NCBI GenBank assembly: GCA_951799445.1
Contig: OX637291.1
Coordinates: 622,501-686,500 of the forward strand
Reading direction: 5' to 3'
DNA: 64,000 nt
Source: Pseudisothecium myosuroides
Lineage: Eukaryota > Streptophyta > Bryopsida > Hypnales > Lembophyllaceae
Shown: piece after piece, positions 33,545-44,768 of the stretch
Position numbering within the stretch: position 1 is the stretch's first letter
Layout of the letters: the number at the start of each line of letters is the position of its first letter
Position numbers and translations under genes: made by a program
Notes under the pieces: model-generated
The model's input: the letters and a program-made list of their open reading frames with translations, nothing else
The model's database searches: none
What the model was told of the DNA's origin: nothing

Positions 33545-33650
33545 GCAAGTTCAATTAGCAAGTTCAATTAGCAAGCTGTAAAGTTCAATTAGCAAGTTCA
33601 TTACCAAGTTCAATTAGCAAGTAAAGTTCAATTAGCAAGTTCAATTCAAG
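33545..33650 (+). repeat. tandem repeat of AAGTTCAATTAGC units
   Basis: Six or more 13-bp units with short spacers (GTAAAG, TTACC). Confidence 0.8.
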
Positions 33651-34090
33651 TAATTACACGTCCTACAGACTTTGAAAAGAATTAAAGATGTACCTCTAGA
33701 TGAACGTTCATCTGGAGAGAATTAGCAGCTGTAAAGCAATCAGAAGTACTGCTACACCTCATGATAGCAAATTAAAGCTCTCCTATCCACATATCAATGC
33801 TCAACACTCAACAGGTCAATTGGAAAACATTTTATATATATCAGAGAAATTATTTCAATAAATCCTCTTGGGCACACATCTGCAAGAGTTTAACCTACAT
33901 ATGTGCGCAAGATCCTCCATACAATTGGCTAACTCGATGCAGCTCATTGAGCTACTAGACCTCAAAAGCTACAACCTTGTTCAAATCCGCGCAGTAGTTG
34001 GTGAGAGCTCCCTCTTCAAATAATAAGAATAATAGTATGTCACTTCAAGCTGAGCTACAAGTGGATCATCACGTTCAAATTGACAAAATG

Positions 34091-34483
34091 TCACTGCTCT
34101 AATCCGGTAACAGCGCCAGCGTCCATAAGGCTAGAAACCGTAACAGTGCCAGAGTCCAGAAGGCCAACAGCATCAGGAAAGAGTAAGGCCCGTGGACGTA
34201 CACAAAATGGTAGTAAGGCGGCACGATGAAGTTGATGGTGTAGATAATGTAACAACAGATTATGACGGTCATGATTAGGGCCACCACGGCCAGCAGCAGG
34301 TGGAAGAGGATGGACCCCACTTTCTTCACCAAATGCATGACTAATTGAATCCCAGGCATCCTTCATGCGTGAATCCCAGGCATCCTCCACCGGCTCCTTC
34401 ATGAACTCATCTTGAGAAGTCCTGAGAAATCCTGAGAAATCTATAGCCCGTCTCTTACTGATTACCCAGTAGCTGCACTGCAT
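34091..34483 (-). pseudogene. unrecognised membrane-protein-like fragment
   Basis: Two overlapping minus-strand frames make sense only in series. The first gives DEFMKEPVEDAWDSRMKDAWDS; the second, shifted, gives a hydrophobic stretch (SILFHLLLAVVALIMTVIIC, then YIIYTINFIVPPYYHFVY and FLMLLAFW) with two to three likely membrane spans. GATGCCTGGGATTCA occurs twice in tandem. If this is one gene, it is frameshifted. I do not recognise the family. It lies between two convergent genes, in the minus direction. Confidence 0.25.
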
Positions 34484-35257
34484 GGAATGCTCCGAAATAT
34501 ATCAAATCCAGCTCCAACACTATCCATCAGAAGTGCAAGTGCAGGGATTGATACACAATTAAAACCCAACATAATGCCCTGTAACGCAAGATGAACGCAA
34601 CATAATGATAGGTGAGCAAAATATTGTTAGAATGCAAATCTCTGTGGACAATACACCCAACCCGGCAATCCTCATGCAAGTATATCAGCAAACAAGGTAC
34701 TCCAATGGCTATTTCGTAACTTCAGCCCCATTCCAAAACAGACTTGTCCCGCTCTACCCTATAACCAATGAAACATTAGCTATATGATCACCAAGAACTT
34801 CATTACAAAGAATACCAAAGATTTACCAGGCAATGAATAGCTCCCTTTTCAGACCCCAAGTAGCTCCCCTCATCAGAAAATGGTGATACTGGTGCCAAGA
34901 TGCTTAACAGATAAACTTTCACATTCTCCACCGTGTAACAGTAAGTAGAATTGTTCAAGTCAATAGTGGATTCACAACACAAGAGGTACCTCTTGTTGGG
35001 GAGGACATTCAGTCAAGCACACTTCTCCTCAAATTGGTAGTGCCAAATTTAGATAAACTAACGAGTTTGAGTATGGAGCAGAGACTACTTAAAGGGGTAC
35101 CAAGAATTCTTCACTTGAGCTTACAATCTTTTGCATATCGATTCACAACATGAATATCCGCAGCTATAGGAGTCATTTCTCTAAGCTTTATTCAGTGGCA
35201 AAGTTGCATTTGGGAAGGCAGTGTGACTACATTGTTGCACACAGTAATATGGTGCGC
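34484..35257. other. spacer downstream of the minus-strand gene
   Basis: No protein-like frame that I would defend. Confidence 0.4.
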
Positions 35258-36713
35258 CTACTCATCTGGTACAACATTCAATATTGTTGGAGGTATAATA
35301 TCTGCTGCAATCCAATTTTTTTCATGCCTGCGATTCACCTGCAACATTCAATAATAGTATTAGACCTAGAATCCAAGTTAAAATCACAAGAAGATAAAAA
35401 TAATGAAACAAAATTTTTGGAAAATTCTTACCTTTTTAGATTGCTGATCCTCATACACAATATAGAATGTGAAGTCTGAGGGTAGGTTTGATCCAAGAGC
35501 CATTTCAACTTCAGACCTCAGGGATGTAAGGGTCCAGTTGTGGCCAACCTCGAGCTCTTGTTGCCAATCACCCATCTTGCATAAAACTTTCACAATGTTA
35601 ACAGATCCGGTTTGATCAATTGGTTGCCATACTCCACCTTCCTTCAACCGTAGCCTATTGAATTGAAAATTAGAGTACAATGTGCTACGGCCTATGTGAT
35701 ATTTAAATATCACTGAAGCTAAATCCACGCAACATTTGATTGCATCTGCTCCGATGCATACCTTCTCATCCCAACCTTTGTCCATAAGAGAATCAAAGAC
35801 AATCCTTGTCAAGTCTTTGAACACAAACAAGGTGCGGGTTCTGTGAATGCTTGTTGCAACTGCAAACAAGTCTACCATGACATTGATAGGCATAAACCAA
35901 CTAATATGTGTAGCCTTGCTCCCTGTGCTTGGTTTCATGGAGGATAAAAAATCCTCTCTCATTTGTAATCTAAATGCTTCTGTCGTTGCCATGTCAGGTA
36001 ATGGCCAAGAAGGGTCTTCAAAGGATGGCAAAGGGATTGTTTCCAGTCGACCATATCCCCCAGAAGTACTAGGATGGTACCAAGCATTATAGAAATATAC
36101 TGAGTCTTCAAGTAGTTGCTTGTGATTACGAGAACCTTTATTTGACTCTCCAACTTCAGCATGATAGACACAAAGGACTCGAAGAACACTTGATGGCTTA
36201 ACCCAATCTTCATATTTTGACGGATACAAATCTGTAGAGAAATAAAAGAATACTCAGATTCACACAATGTTATGACTATTAGTTCATGACAAGAAACAAC
36301 TAGAAGATTGTTAGTTCATTGTTAATTACATGGCTGGAAAAAAAATACTTACAATTGCAGGCTCCATCCAAGATGGAATCTTCAAGATTGAGCTTCAGTT
36401 GTTGTCGAGTATAGGCATGTTGTACTAGAATTGCTTGAACTCTTGATGAATCAGGGCAAACTTTGAACTTTAGAACCTTTGCTTTATAATCGCCGTGCTT
36501 TTTGGCCTCACGAGCATGACCGCCTCTCTTCTCAGGTTCTAAAGCTATCCAAGAATTTACTTCTATCTTGGTGGGTATATATTCACCATCTTTGTCTTGA
36601 AGATGGTTCAAAACTACGCTTTGAACAAAGCTCCTTGGTCTCATCTTTCTTGAAACTGTACACTTGGTTTGTACCTGTGAAGCTGCACATGCACCACAAA
36701 CTCCATAAACCCA
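35258..36713 (-). CDS. unrecognised spliced gene converging on the DDE gene (3' three exons)
   Basis: Exons (minus) 36713-36353, 36231-35432 and 35338-35258 join through GT-AG introns. The frame is kept (1242 nt including the TAG stop), giving 413 residues; the 5' end is incomplete because exon 1 here starts at an acceptor (CTCCTTGTTTTAG). It opens WVYGVCGACAASQVQTKC, a Cys pair that could bind metal. Its C-terminus (WTLTSLRSEVEMALGS...PSDFTFYIVYEDQQSKKVNR, then AADIIPPTI) resembles ubiquitin-like or doublecortin-like folds in pattern only. The middle has no motif I know, and no Kelch repeats are seen. No internal stops. Tail-to-tail with the gene at 28489, with about 2.6 kb between them. Confidence 0.5.
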
Positions 36714-39085
36714 CTAAAACAAGGAGCAAAACAGGTGATGTTAGCTGTGAAGAAGCTGAATTCCAGTAAATGAGCATCCTCCAGCAGCCACTAGAAGAAA
36801 GAGCAGGTCAATTACCTTTTGTTTGTATTCTCAATCAGCGAGATGGACCACTCGAGCATTGAATTCCTAGAATCGGAAATTCATACAGGCTCTCTTAATA
36901 GCATCCACCTGGGAAGCGATCCACATTGCTCCCAATTACATGTTATGCATACAAAGTAGAACCAGTTCAAATAACAACACACGCCCTTATGACAACTAGA
37001 GATAGGTCACAGTTATATTTGGCAGTAAATCCATGCAATCAGTGGCTAGCAGTCACAATAATCTTTGAAACCACCTTTACAACAAGTACTCTCGTCACCT
37101 CGAGGAGATAAGATCACTCACCCTTGTAAGGACAGAAACCCTAATTTTTCTCCTGTTCCGATAGAAACCCTAATTCATCTTCCTTCTCAGTTTGTGCCCG
37201 TTCCAATGATTTGGTGATCTGGCATTCAAATCACCGTGAAAAATGTCACATGATGTGCCAGTTCCAAGCCTATGTGCCCCTCCAAACGACCTTTTATATG
37301 ATACTAGGTATTGACAAGGTTACAAGTTCTCTAGGTTCACAAAGGAATCGTTGTTCAAGAACCATATTCCAATATCCCTTTCTAACACCTACCAACAACG
37401 GAATTGGAAGCAAAGCAGAGCAGACGAAAACAAGAAATTTACTAGTGAAACCAATGGATTACCAACTCAGCAAACAGACTTACTGTAATACCCGCTTCTC
37501 CATAAGCTGAACATAGAGTATTGAATCGAAAGAAACAAAGAAGTTGTTGTTCAACTCTAAATTCCACTCTTACGTCATCCACAGAAGTATACAAACATGG
37601 ACGAACATGTGGGCAAGCACGTAGCCTAAGGCACAACCCACCAAGAACAAAACCAACCACAAAGTCATCGCCACCTCCTCGACTGCGCAGGTGAATCAGA
37701 ATGATCAATAGTTACTCAAACGAATTTGAGTTACAGACTCTTTAAAACTACACTTAAAAGTGATGCTCTTTACATATTATAAATCCGTGTAGGCAAATTA
37801 GATTCAGACAGGATGCCAGGACAAAAAATTAGGGTATCTGTCATTCAACACGATGCAAAGAATTGTCAACAAAAATTGGACATACAACAAAGTTAAAATT
37901 AAATACCTCAATGGCAATCTCTTCGTTTTCAACCTGTTCCTCGTCAACTTGGCGCTCCAACGACGCCACTTTCAAAACTCCGATCAGAAACTACATCCAG
38001 CTGAGCCTAATTTTGGCGCACGGAGTCTCATATCTCATACTTTTCAGAATTGGGATACTACGAAATTATCTCAGTCAAGGTGCTTCCACGAGATAAATTG
38101 CATTTGCAATACACAAACCCTAGTTTTTACAACTTCTTGTCTTCTTCCTAAGTTACGACATAAAGCTATAATACTTCCATTTTTATTAGCACAAACAAAA
38201 GAACAGATTCATTGCAACATGAAAGCACGACTAGCTCGAGCCAGGGAGGACCTGCATAGAATGAAGTGAGCTTCGAGTGCGCCAAATGCAGCTTATCGGG
38301 CTTCCCGCGGCCTTCCCGAGTTCCCGCCAAGCACCACACGCATCGAAGCAACATGCAGTCTACACGTGGTCGAAGCGGGAGTTCTTTCTTTCAGCTCGGG
38401 CAAGGCTGGGCAACTGCCTAAAAATATCTGAACCCCCTCTTGCGGAGAGGGCCCTACTAAGACCTCAAAATTCTTCTAATGCAAATTCAAATTCAAATAA
38501 GAGCGGACTATGCAATGGCACTCAAAGTGGCTCGTCAAGTCCAACACCTTAGGCCAAGACTGGTCAAATTAGTTGGGCCTACCCCCACCTATATTTTTAC
38601 TTAGGTCCATACATACAAACTATAAATTGTCATCCAAATAGTATGGCAAAACTTCTAAAGTAGTCACTTCATATGGCAAAACATATGTGTGAGTGACAAA
38701 GATTTCATAGATAAGGATTTGGCCAAATCACTAGTCCAAAATACTATCTATAGGTTTGAGTCCAAATTAATTACATGATGACTAATTTAGACTCAAAGTT
38801 CACCAGAATATGGTTCCATCATAGAAACCATAGACAAAGTAAATTGGTAAAATACAAATACAAATTGAATTACCTTAACCTTGGATTTAATCCACAAAAA
38901 AGGTCATATAGGTAAAACTTGACTCAAATGAACCAAGAGGAATATAATTCTATGAGGTCACTTTAAAAGAATGTATTTGTCTAGAAGGAAGGGAGGGGCT
39001 CAAAATAAAAAGAAATGTACTAAAAAGGTAACATTTAAAATCTAATATTATTACCGATAAAGTCCAGAAAAATCATAGCCCTTAA
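36714..39085. other. upstream region of the minus-strand gene; no further exon fixed
   Basis: Two telo-box-like AAACCCTAA words lie here (see 37136-37176). Around 38270-38470 GC rises. The open frames (37442-37708 minus, 37853-38269 plus) have no recognisable domain. First exons of the gene ending at 35258 may be here. Confidence 0.35.
37136..37176. promoter_or_regulatory. pair of telo-box motifs
   Basis: GAAACCCTAATTTTT and GAAACCCTAATTCATC, about 33 bp apart. The AAACCCTAA telo-box is common in plant promoters and 5' leaders of growth-linked genes. It could belong to the first exon or promoter of the minus-strand gene. Confidence 0.35.
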
Positions 39086-40806
39086 CCTCTAAAGGACCGT
39101 TTGTTCCCTCGGGGGACAATTTGGGTCCGAGTAGGTTCCTATTGTCTCAATTTGTAGTGAATTTGTTTGGATTTTTTTGAAGTTGTGTAGTTTTGTGAGA
39201 GCTTTGTGGATATATAAATTGTATTTAAATCGGTGCCCAGGAGCAGAAGTTATGGCACAATAAGCCAAAAATGGAGATCAGCAGGCAGCCAAAAAAAAAT
39301 CACAAAAAGTCAAAATAATTTTTGGGTATTTTTTTCCTAAAATATTATATTTTTGTCTACATGTGAAGATTTGATTCATTCAATTTGGACTTGTGATGAA
39401 AAAATTATGGACAATCTTAGTTTTTTGAGCAATCTAAGCATCTTTTTGAAAAAATAACCTATTGGATTCATTTCTGAATGCATTTTTTACAATTTTCAAA
39501 AAAAATTTGTTGGACATGGCTAAATCTGCTTGCTTGAACACTCGGGGGGGGCACCTAGTATTTTACTACAAACCACGTGCGAACAAGTGGTTTCTAATGA
39601 ACTATAATTTTCAACTTAAAATTTTGAGGGTTGCTTAATAATGACTATAGGTTTCTATTGCCAAAATTTCAAACTAAAATAATAGTTGAAATGATTTGTA
39701 CAAGAGGTTGAAAATGGCCTAAAATGGCATGTTTTTCAACTCAAATATTTATAGAGATCACATTTAGATGACCATTGCATCAATACTCAACTCAAAATGA
39801 ACTTTCAATAGAGAGCTATTTTTAGGAATTTTTTGTTCATTTTTTAGACAATTTTTTAGGATATAATATAGAGGTGTGAAAGTTATTTTTCAGTTGTACA
39901 ATGTATCTAATTACTTCAAAAATTTGTAACTAATTATCATTAACAAATAAAAATATCAATAATTCAAAACATAAACTTTTGAAGTAGGAAAATCTAGTCA
40001 TATTTTTTTTATTTCATTTTATTTAAATTTTAGGATATAATATAGGGGGTCCAAAGTTTTGTTCGCACGTGTTTTCTAATGGACACTCTAAGTGACCCCT
40101 CTGAGCTTGAACAATCTCACCATTGGAATTATTGTGTTTCAATTCCATCTTAACCCTGTAAGGACGCGGGGGGTGATCCTGGAAATCATGCATTGTATAA
40201 CCGTGAGAGTCATTGGAATAAAAAAATCCAAAAGTACTCATTGGAAGTCAAGCTGTTGTAGATGTTTTCCACTTTCCACAAAAAACTCCAAGGATGAATA
40301 GTTGTAGTTCTGTCCTACATTGGAGAATCCCTTGTCATTCATCGGACACTTATGGTCCGCGGCGTCCTTACTGGGTTAAAGTTATTAATGGTTTTGTTTT
40401 TCCTTCATTCTTGAACCTACTTCTACTTAACAATTTTTTAATGAGTGAAAATTAAGTTTTTTTTTCCTGAAATTTTTTCCTATATTTTCAACTCAAATAT
40501 TCAACATAAAAAGTTAAAAAATCAAAATCAATAGTACAAAAAATTTAAGTTAAAAAGATTCAAAGTCAAAAAAACTAGTCATAGAAGGTGTAAAAAAACA
40601 TTTTTTTTCACTTTGGATGCAAATATTTTGCAATCTACGAAGTCAAAGTTTTTGAAATTTCTTCCATACGTACTTATACTAGTCTAGTATAAGATCCTTG
40701 GTTAGATATGCAAAAAAAAACAATTTTTAAAGTTTTTTGCTCTTTGCAATAGAAACGGCAGTTTCAAGTGTTGTTTGATGGAAAAAAAGCCTTGGTCCTT
40801 TAGGGA
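39086..40806. mobile_element. 1.72-kb TTAA-flanked element (type B)
   Basis: TTAA at 39082-39085 and 40807-40810. Ends CCTCTAAAGGACC...GGTCCTTTAGGGA form a 13-bp inverted repeat with one mismatch. It shares internal blocks (TGCAAATATTTTGCAATCTAC, ATAGAAACGGCAGTTT) with 42530-43451 and 54988-55921. No transposase frame. The TTAA target and CCY ends fit piggyBac-like elements. Confidence 0.7.
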
Positions 40807-41384
40807 TTAAAACCAAACCATAAATTTTCAAAAGCTATTATAAAACCTACCTCACTTTATAGACTTTAACAAGCATATACATAGAAAGGGCCATACCCAC
40901 CACCTTTTTGCACAAACAAAAACATAAAAGTAGACATGGCTTAACAAGAATAAAACTATCTGACTAGGGGTTTAGGGTTTAGGATGCTATCATCCGGCAT
41001 AGACTTAGAAGATGATCTGCGAGAACTGGACTTGTGGCTCACTTTCTGGCACAAGAAGCCAACTAAAACTAGAAATTTGCAATCCAGTTGAATTGACAAT
41101 TACAAGTTCAAAAGCTAAATAAAAAAATGAGACCCCCGTACCTTGAAGGTGGGCAGCACACCTATTTGTTCACCGTACAGTTTCCTTTGTGTTTGGGGAT
41201 TCATTCAAAAGCGATCTAGGGGTGAGGTTCACCTTTGACAGGATTTCAATGAAGGAGGCACCACAAGAGAAAGGGATGGTTTAAGTGAGTTTTTTAGTAT
41301 AGTCCTAGACATAAGATTATAAGTAGCAACCTTTAAGGAGATTTTCAGCAAAATTTTACTTAAAACACATGTGTACGACCTGAT
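40807..41384. other. spacer, no gene seen
   Basis: AT-rich, with GGGTTTAGGGTTTAGG (about 40970), a degenerate telomere-like word. Confidence 0.4.
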
Positions 41385-42774
41385 GAAGTTTAGACTAGGG
41401 AATGAATGAAGTCAACCTAAATTGACCCAACTCTGCCCAAACTTGGAACTTAAATAGAATCCAATAATCTAAAACTAGAGACAAAAATCCAACATCAAAT
41501 CAAGTGGGTAACAAGTCTAAAAAGAGGGATGAAGCTTAAACGACCTCTTAAAGGCTAAACTCATCCATCGATATTTTTTGCTAGAAAGGTCGGATAGAGT
41601 AGTACTGTATGTTTTTTGAAAATGGCATGAGTTGCCCTAATCCTTGGAGTAGCTAAATTTAGACTGTAACCACCTTGTTTCCAAAACCACCGTAACCTCT
41701 TAGCTTGAATTAGGTAGGAAAGTCATTGTAATTCCAATTAAGTTCTTGTTTTCTTTACAAAACAATTATAAACGTTAAGAATGTAGAAAAGATTTATTGC
41801 TTGAAAGGCACAATGGATTGACACTAGACACCCATAGATAAAATCGGACCTAGTTTACTAAGAACCTGATTGTACTCGATTATTTATCAAGGGCGGGTAA
41901 ATAAACGCTCACCCCCCCTCGTTGAAGCAAACGACATCTTTGCTAGGGTATGAGCATTTATATTCACCAACTTCGTGGACTAAGGCCACACCACACAGGA
42001 AGCTGTATGCAAATGTCAACAAAGTGGGTTCCACATAGGCAGATGAGAATAGAATGGCCCAATTGGGTTCATTCACGAATGACAACTTTCCTCGTCCCAA
42101 AAATAGTGGGTCTATCCCCTTGCAGTCTCTTAGAAGCGGATCTATGAACTCAGGTGGCACTTCTTTTCGACATAGGATTCTACGTGATAGTTGCCGGCCA
42201 ACCAACACTTACCAATTAGGAAATGTGCATGTCTACATAAACAATAGGATGCAGAGAAAAATGCCTCCTTGACCTTCTAAATCTCTTTCCAACTTCGAGA
42301 TTCCTCGAAGCACGCGGAATCAAAAAGTGAAGGAGAGGAAGTCACTGTCTTTGGGGGCGTGCGGAGAGTTCATCAATGGGAGTGGACCTCTCAAGCATTC
42401 TCGACGCGAGGATATCTTGAGAAGAAGGGCAAAGGAGAAAGCAATAGAGGTAGTAAAGATCACTTTGTAAAGGACAAGCCATGGTTAGGTAGTTCATAGG
42501 TGTGAAGGAAACTATGTGATTACTATTAACCCCTAAAGTCCCAAGGCCAATTTTCCATCAAAAATCACTCAAAACTGCCATTTCTATAGCGAAGAGCAAA
42601 AAAAAAGGTTAATGTGTTTTTGGCATATTTAACCATAGGATCTTGTACTAGACTAGTGTAAGAATGTGTGGAAGAAATTTCAGAAACTTTGACCGTGTAG
42701 ATTGCAAGATATTTGCATTTAAAGTGAAGGAATCAAGTTTTTTTGCACCTTGCTCAACTACATTTTTTGGCTTT
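41385..42774 (-). repeat. right arm of the 1.39-kb inverted repeat
   Basis: Reverse complement of 23796-25185. Unlike the left arm, it continues without a break into the rest of the TTAA element (to 43451) and the 3' flank of the palindrome element (43456-43880), so this is the parent copy. Confidence 0.9.
41913..42480 (+). pseudogene. tail-protein fragment of the palindrome element (right arm)
   Basis: Plus-strand blocks PRPKNSGSIPLQSLRSGSMN, FRHRILRDS and YQLGNVHVYINN, then after a stop (near 42270) SLSLGACGEFINGSGPL and SRREDILR, match 19088-19912. The 5' part was replaced by a TGTGGG-family end (41913 and below). Broken by a stop. Confidence 0.6.
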
Positions 42775-43451
42775 GAACCTTATTAACATAAAAATTTTGC
42801 TCTAATGATTTTGAATTTCTAATTTTATATGATGAAGAATTGAGTTGAAAATCTAGGAATTTTTTTTTAAAAAGAAACATTTAGTTTTCACTCATTAAAA
42901 AATTGTTAAATAGAAGTAGGTTCAAGATTGAAGGAAAAATTTATTCATTAATAGCTCTAAGATAGGCTTGAAATGTACTAATTTCTACGGTGATATTGTT
43001 CTAGCAAGAAATCTTAACCTTGTAAAACCTTTTTTTTTGAAAAATTGTCAAAATTAAGATCAAAAATGAATCCTACGAGTTATTTTTTCAAAAAGATGCT
43101 CTAATTGCCTGAAAAATAAGATTGTCCATAACTTTTGCATAACAAATTCAAATGGAATGAATCAAAGCTTCCCATGTAGATACAAATAGAATCTATATGA
43201 ACTTATTTTTTGAAATTTGAAATTTAAAGTTTTTGTGAGGATTTTTTTCTGTCCATTGAACTAAAATTTGGGGGTTTTGTGCCATAACTTTTGTTCCCGG
43301 GCACCGACTGAAATAAAAATTACATTTTTGGAAAGCTAATGTGATTTTCTATCTTCACAAAAAAATTCAAAAAATTATGACAAATATTGAGACCATACAA
43401 GCCTGCCCGAAATCCATTTTGTCCCTCAAGGGGACAATGGGACTTTAGGGG
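42530..43451. mobile_element. 922-bp TTAA-flanked element (type B) inside the palindrome element
   Basis: TTAA at 42526-42529; the other side is TTAC (43452-43455), one change from TTAA. Ends CCCCTAAAGTCCC...GGGACTTTAGGGG are a perfect 13-bp inverted repeat. The empty site is seen at about 19965 in copy A, where tail and 3' flank are joined. Confidence 0.85.
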
Positions 43452-43455
43452 TTAC

Positions 43456-43880
43456 TAGAATAGACATTGGAATTGACATTCCTTTAAATAGAATACAGAA
43501 AGTATAATGAGGAAAGCAAAGTAGACTTCTCAATTTATACAGAAGTGAGAGTTTTGAGAGTTTTGAAGTAAATTTCTACTCTTTTATGTAAATTTCTTTT
43601 TTTGTGTAATGCAACATACTTCTTGGCCTCTCTTGTGGATGCACATTTTCATTATGTATTATCCTAGTATATTTGCCTTGAGTGTTGTATGCCTTTTGCA
43701 AAACAAGCTTCTATAAATTTAATTTGCGTCATAGGTTTGCCCTAATTTATCTTTGCCTTGAACAACTATCTTTGAAATATAGGCCCCCGGAAAGTGGGGT
43801 ACGGATGTCTTAATTTATGCATTTTGTCTCATTTGAATGAATATGGCCTTTAAGTCCCAATGTGAATATAGTGCTTTGAG
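43456..43880 (+). other. 3' flank of the palindrome element (copy B)
   Basis: Matches 19960-20340: AATAGAATACA(A/G)AAAGTATAATGA, then TTTGCCCTAATTTATCTTTGCC. Non-coding. Confidence 0.7.
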
Positions 43881-44624
43881 GGATATTTGGAGGATCTTTT
43901 CATTCTCATTGAATTATGAAGGACTAAGGATATGTGAGATGAAAATTCAACCATAAGAAATAGAAGAGCACTTGGATACAACTAAATGTGCAAAGTGTTG
44001 TAGTGATCTACCATGTAGATTGAAAAAAAGTTTATACATACAAATGGCATATTTTGCAATCATCAATGAAGTCTATAAAAATACACAATTTTGATGTGCA
44101 AAATACATGAATATCAAATTATACTCAACAAAATATATGAGTAAAAAAAATTTAGATTCAATGTATCAACAACTATCCTCAATTGAAAACAAAATCTACA
44201 ACAATTACAACAAACTTTTCTTTCAAATGCATGCTTTTATACATGAAAGCTATATGAAAAGTATATTTGAAATCTTCCTTTTTACAAGCCACAACCCCAT
44301 GTGTACAACTCCAACTCAAAATCAACTAACTACTCAAGGTGCTCCACGTGCTTACATACCCTTGCGTTACAAATTTACAACAATTATTTTTCCTATTTAA
44401 TATACTAGGCTCAACTATACAAGAACAACTCCAAGTTGGCATCACAGTTATTCTTGAAGTGCCTATTCTTTTGATACAATGGCCTTGACAATTTAGGTAT
44501 CTTTTAATCCAATCGTCATAAAATATGCCCTTCAACCTCCACTCCACTTCAATCAATGCATCACAAAAGTCCCTACCACTTATGAAGCTTCTAAAGTGAA
44601 GTTTCTACTCTACTTCACTAGAAG
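43881..44624. other. spacer, no supported gene
   Basis: AT-rich. The open frame at 44107-44400 has no recognisable domain. Confidence 0.4.
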
Positions 44625-44768
44625 AACCCCGGGTTGGTCTAAACAAAAAATATGGGCTGAAATTTGTTGAGAACCATGTTTCCAACGCTGGAATCCCAGA
44701 ATTTTGCGTTAAAAACATGGTTCCCAACAAATTTCAACCTACATTTTTTTTTTAGACCAACGCGGGTT
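44625..44768. mobile_element. 144-bp foldback element
   Basis: About 55-bp imperfect inverted repeats: AACCCCGGGTTGGTCTAAAC at one end and, reversed, AACCCGCGTTGGTCTAAAAA at the other, each leading to GAAATTTGTTG(A/G)GAACCATG. Target duplication not clear. Confidence 0.65.

Noticed and set aside
35258..36713. RAG2 homologue
   Set aside because: Convergent position fits, but no Kelch repeats or PHD finger are visible in the protein.
40965..40985. GGGTTTAGGGTTTAGG as interstitial telomere
   Set aside because: Only two units; too short to call a telomeric repeat.
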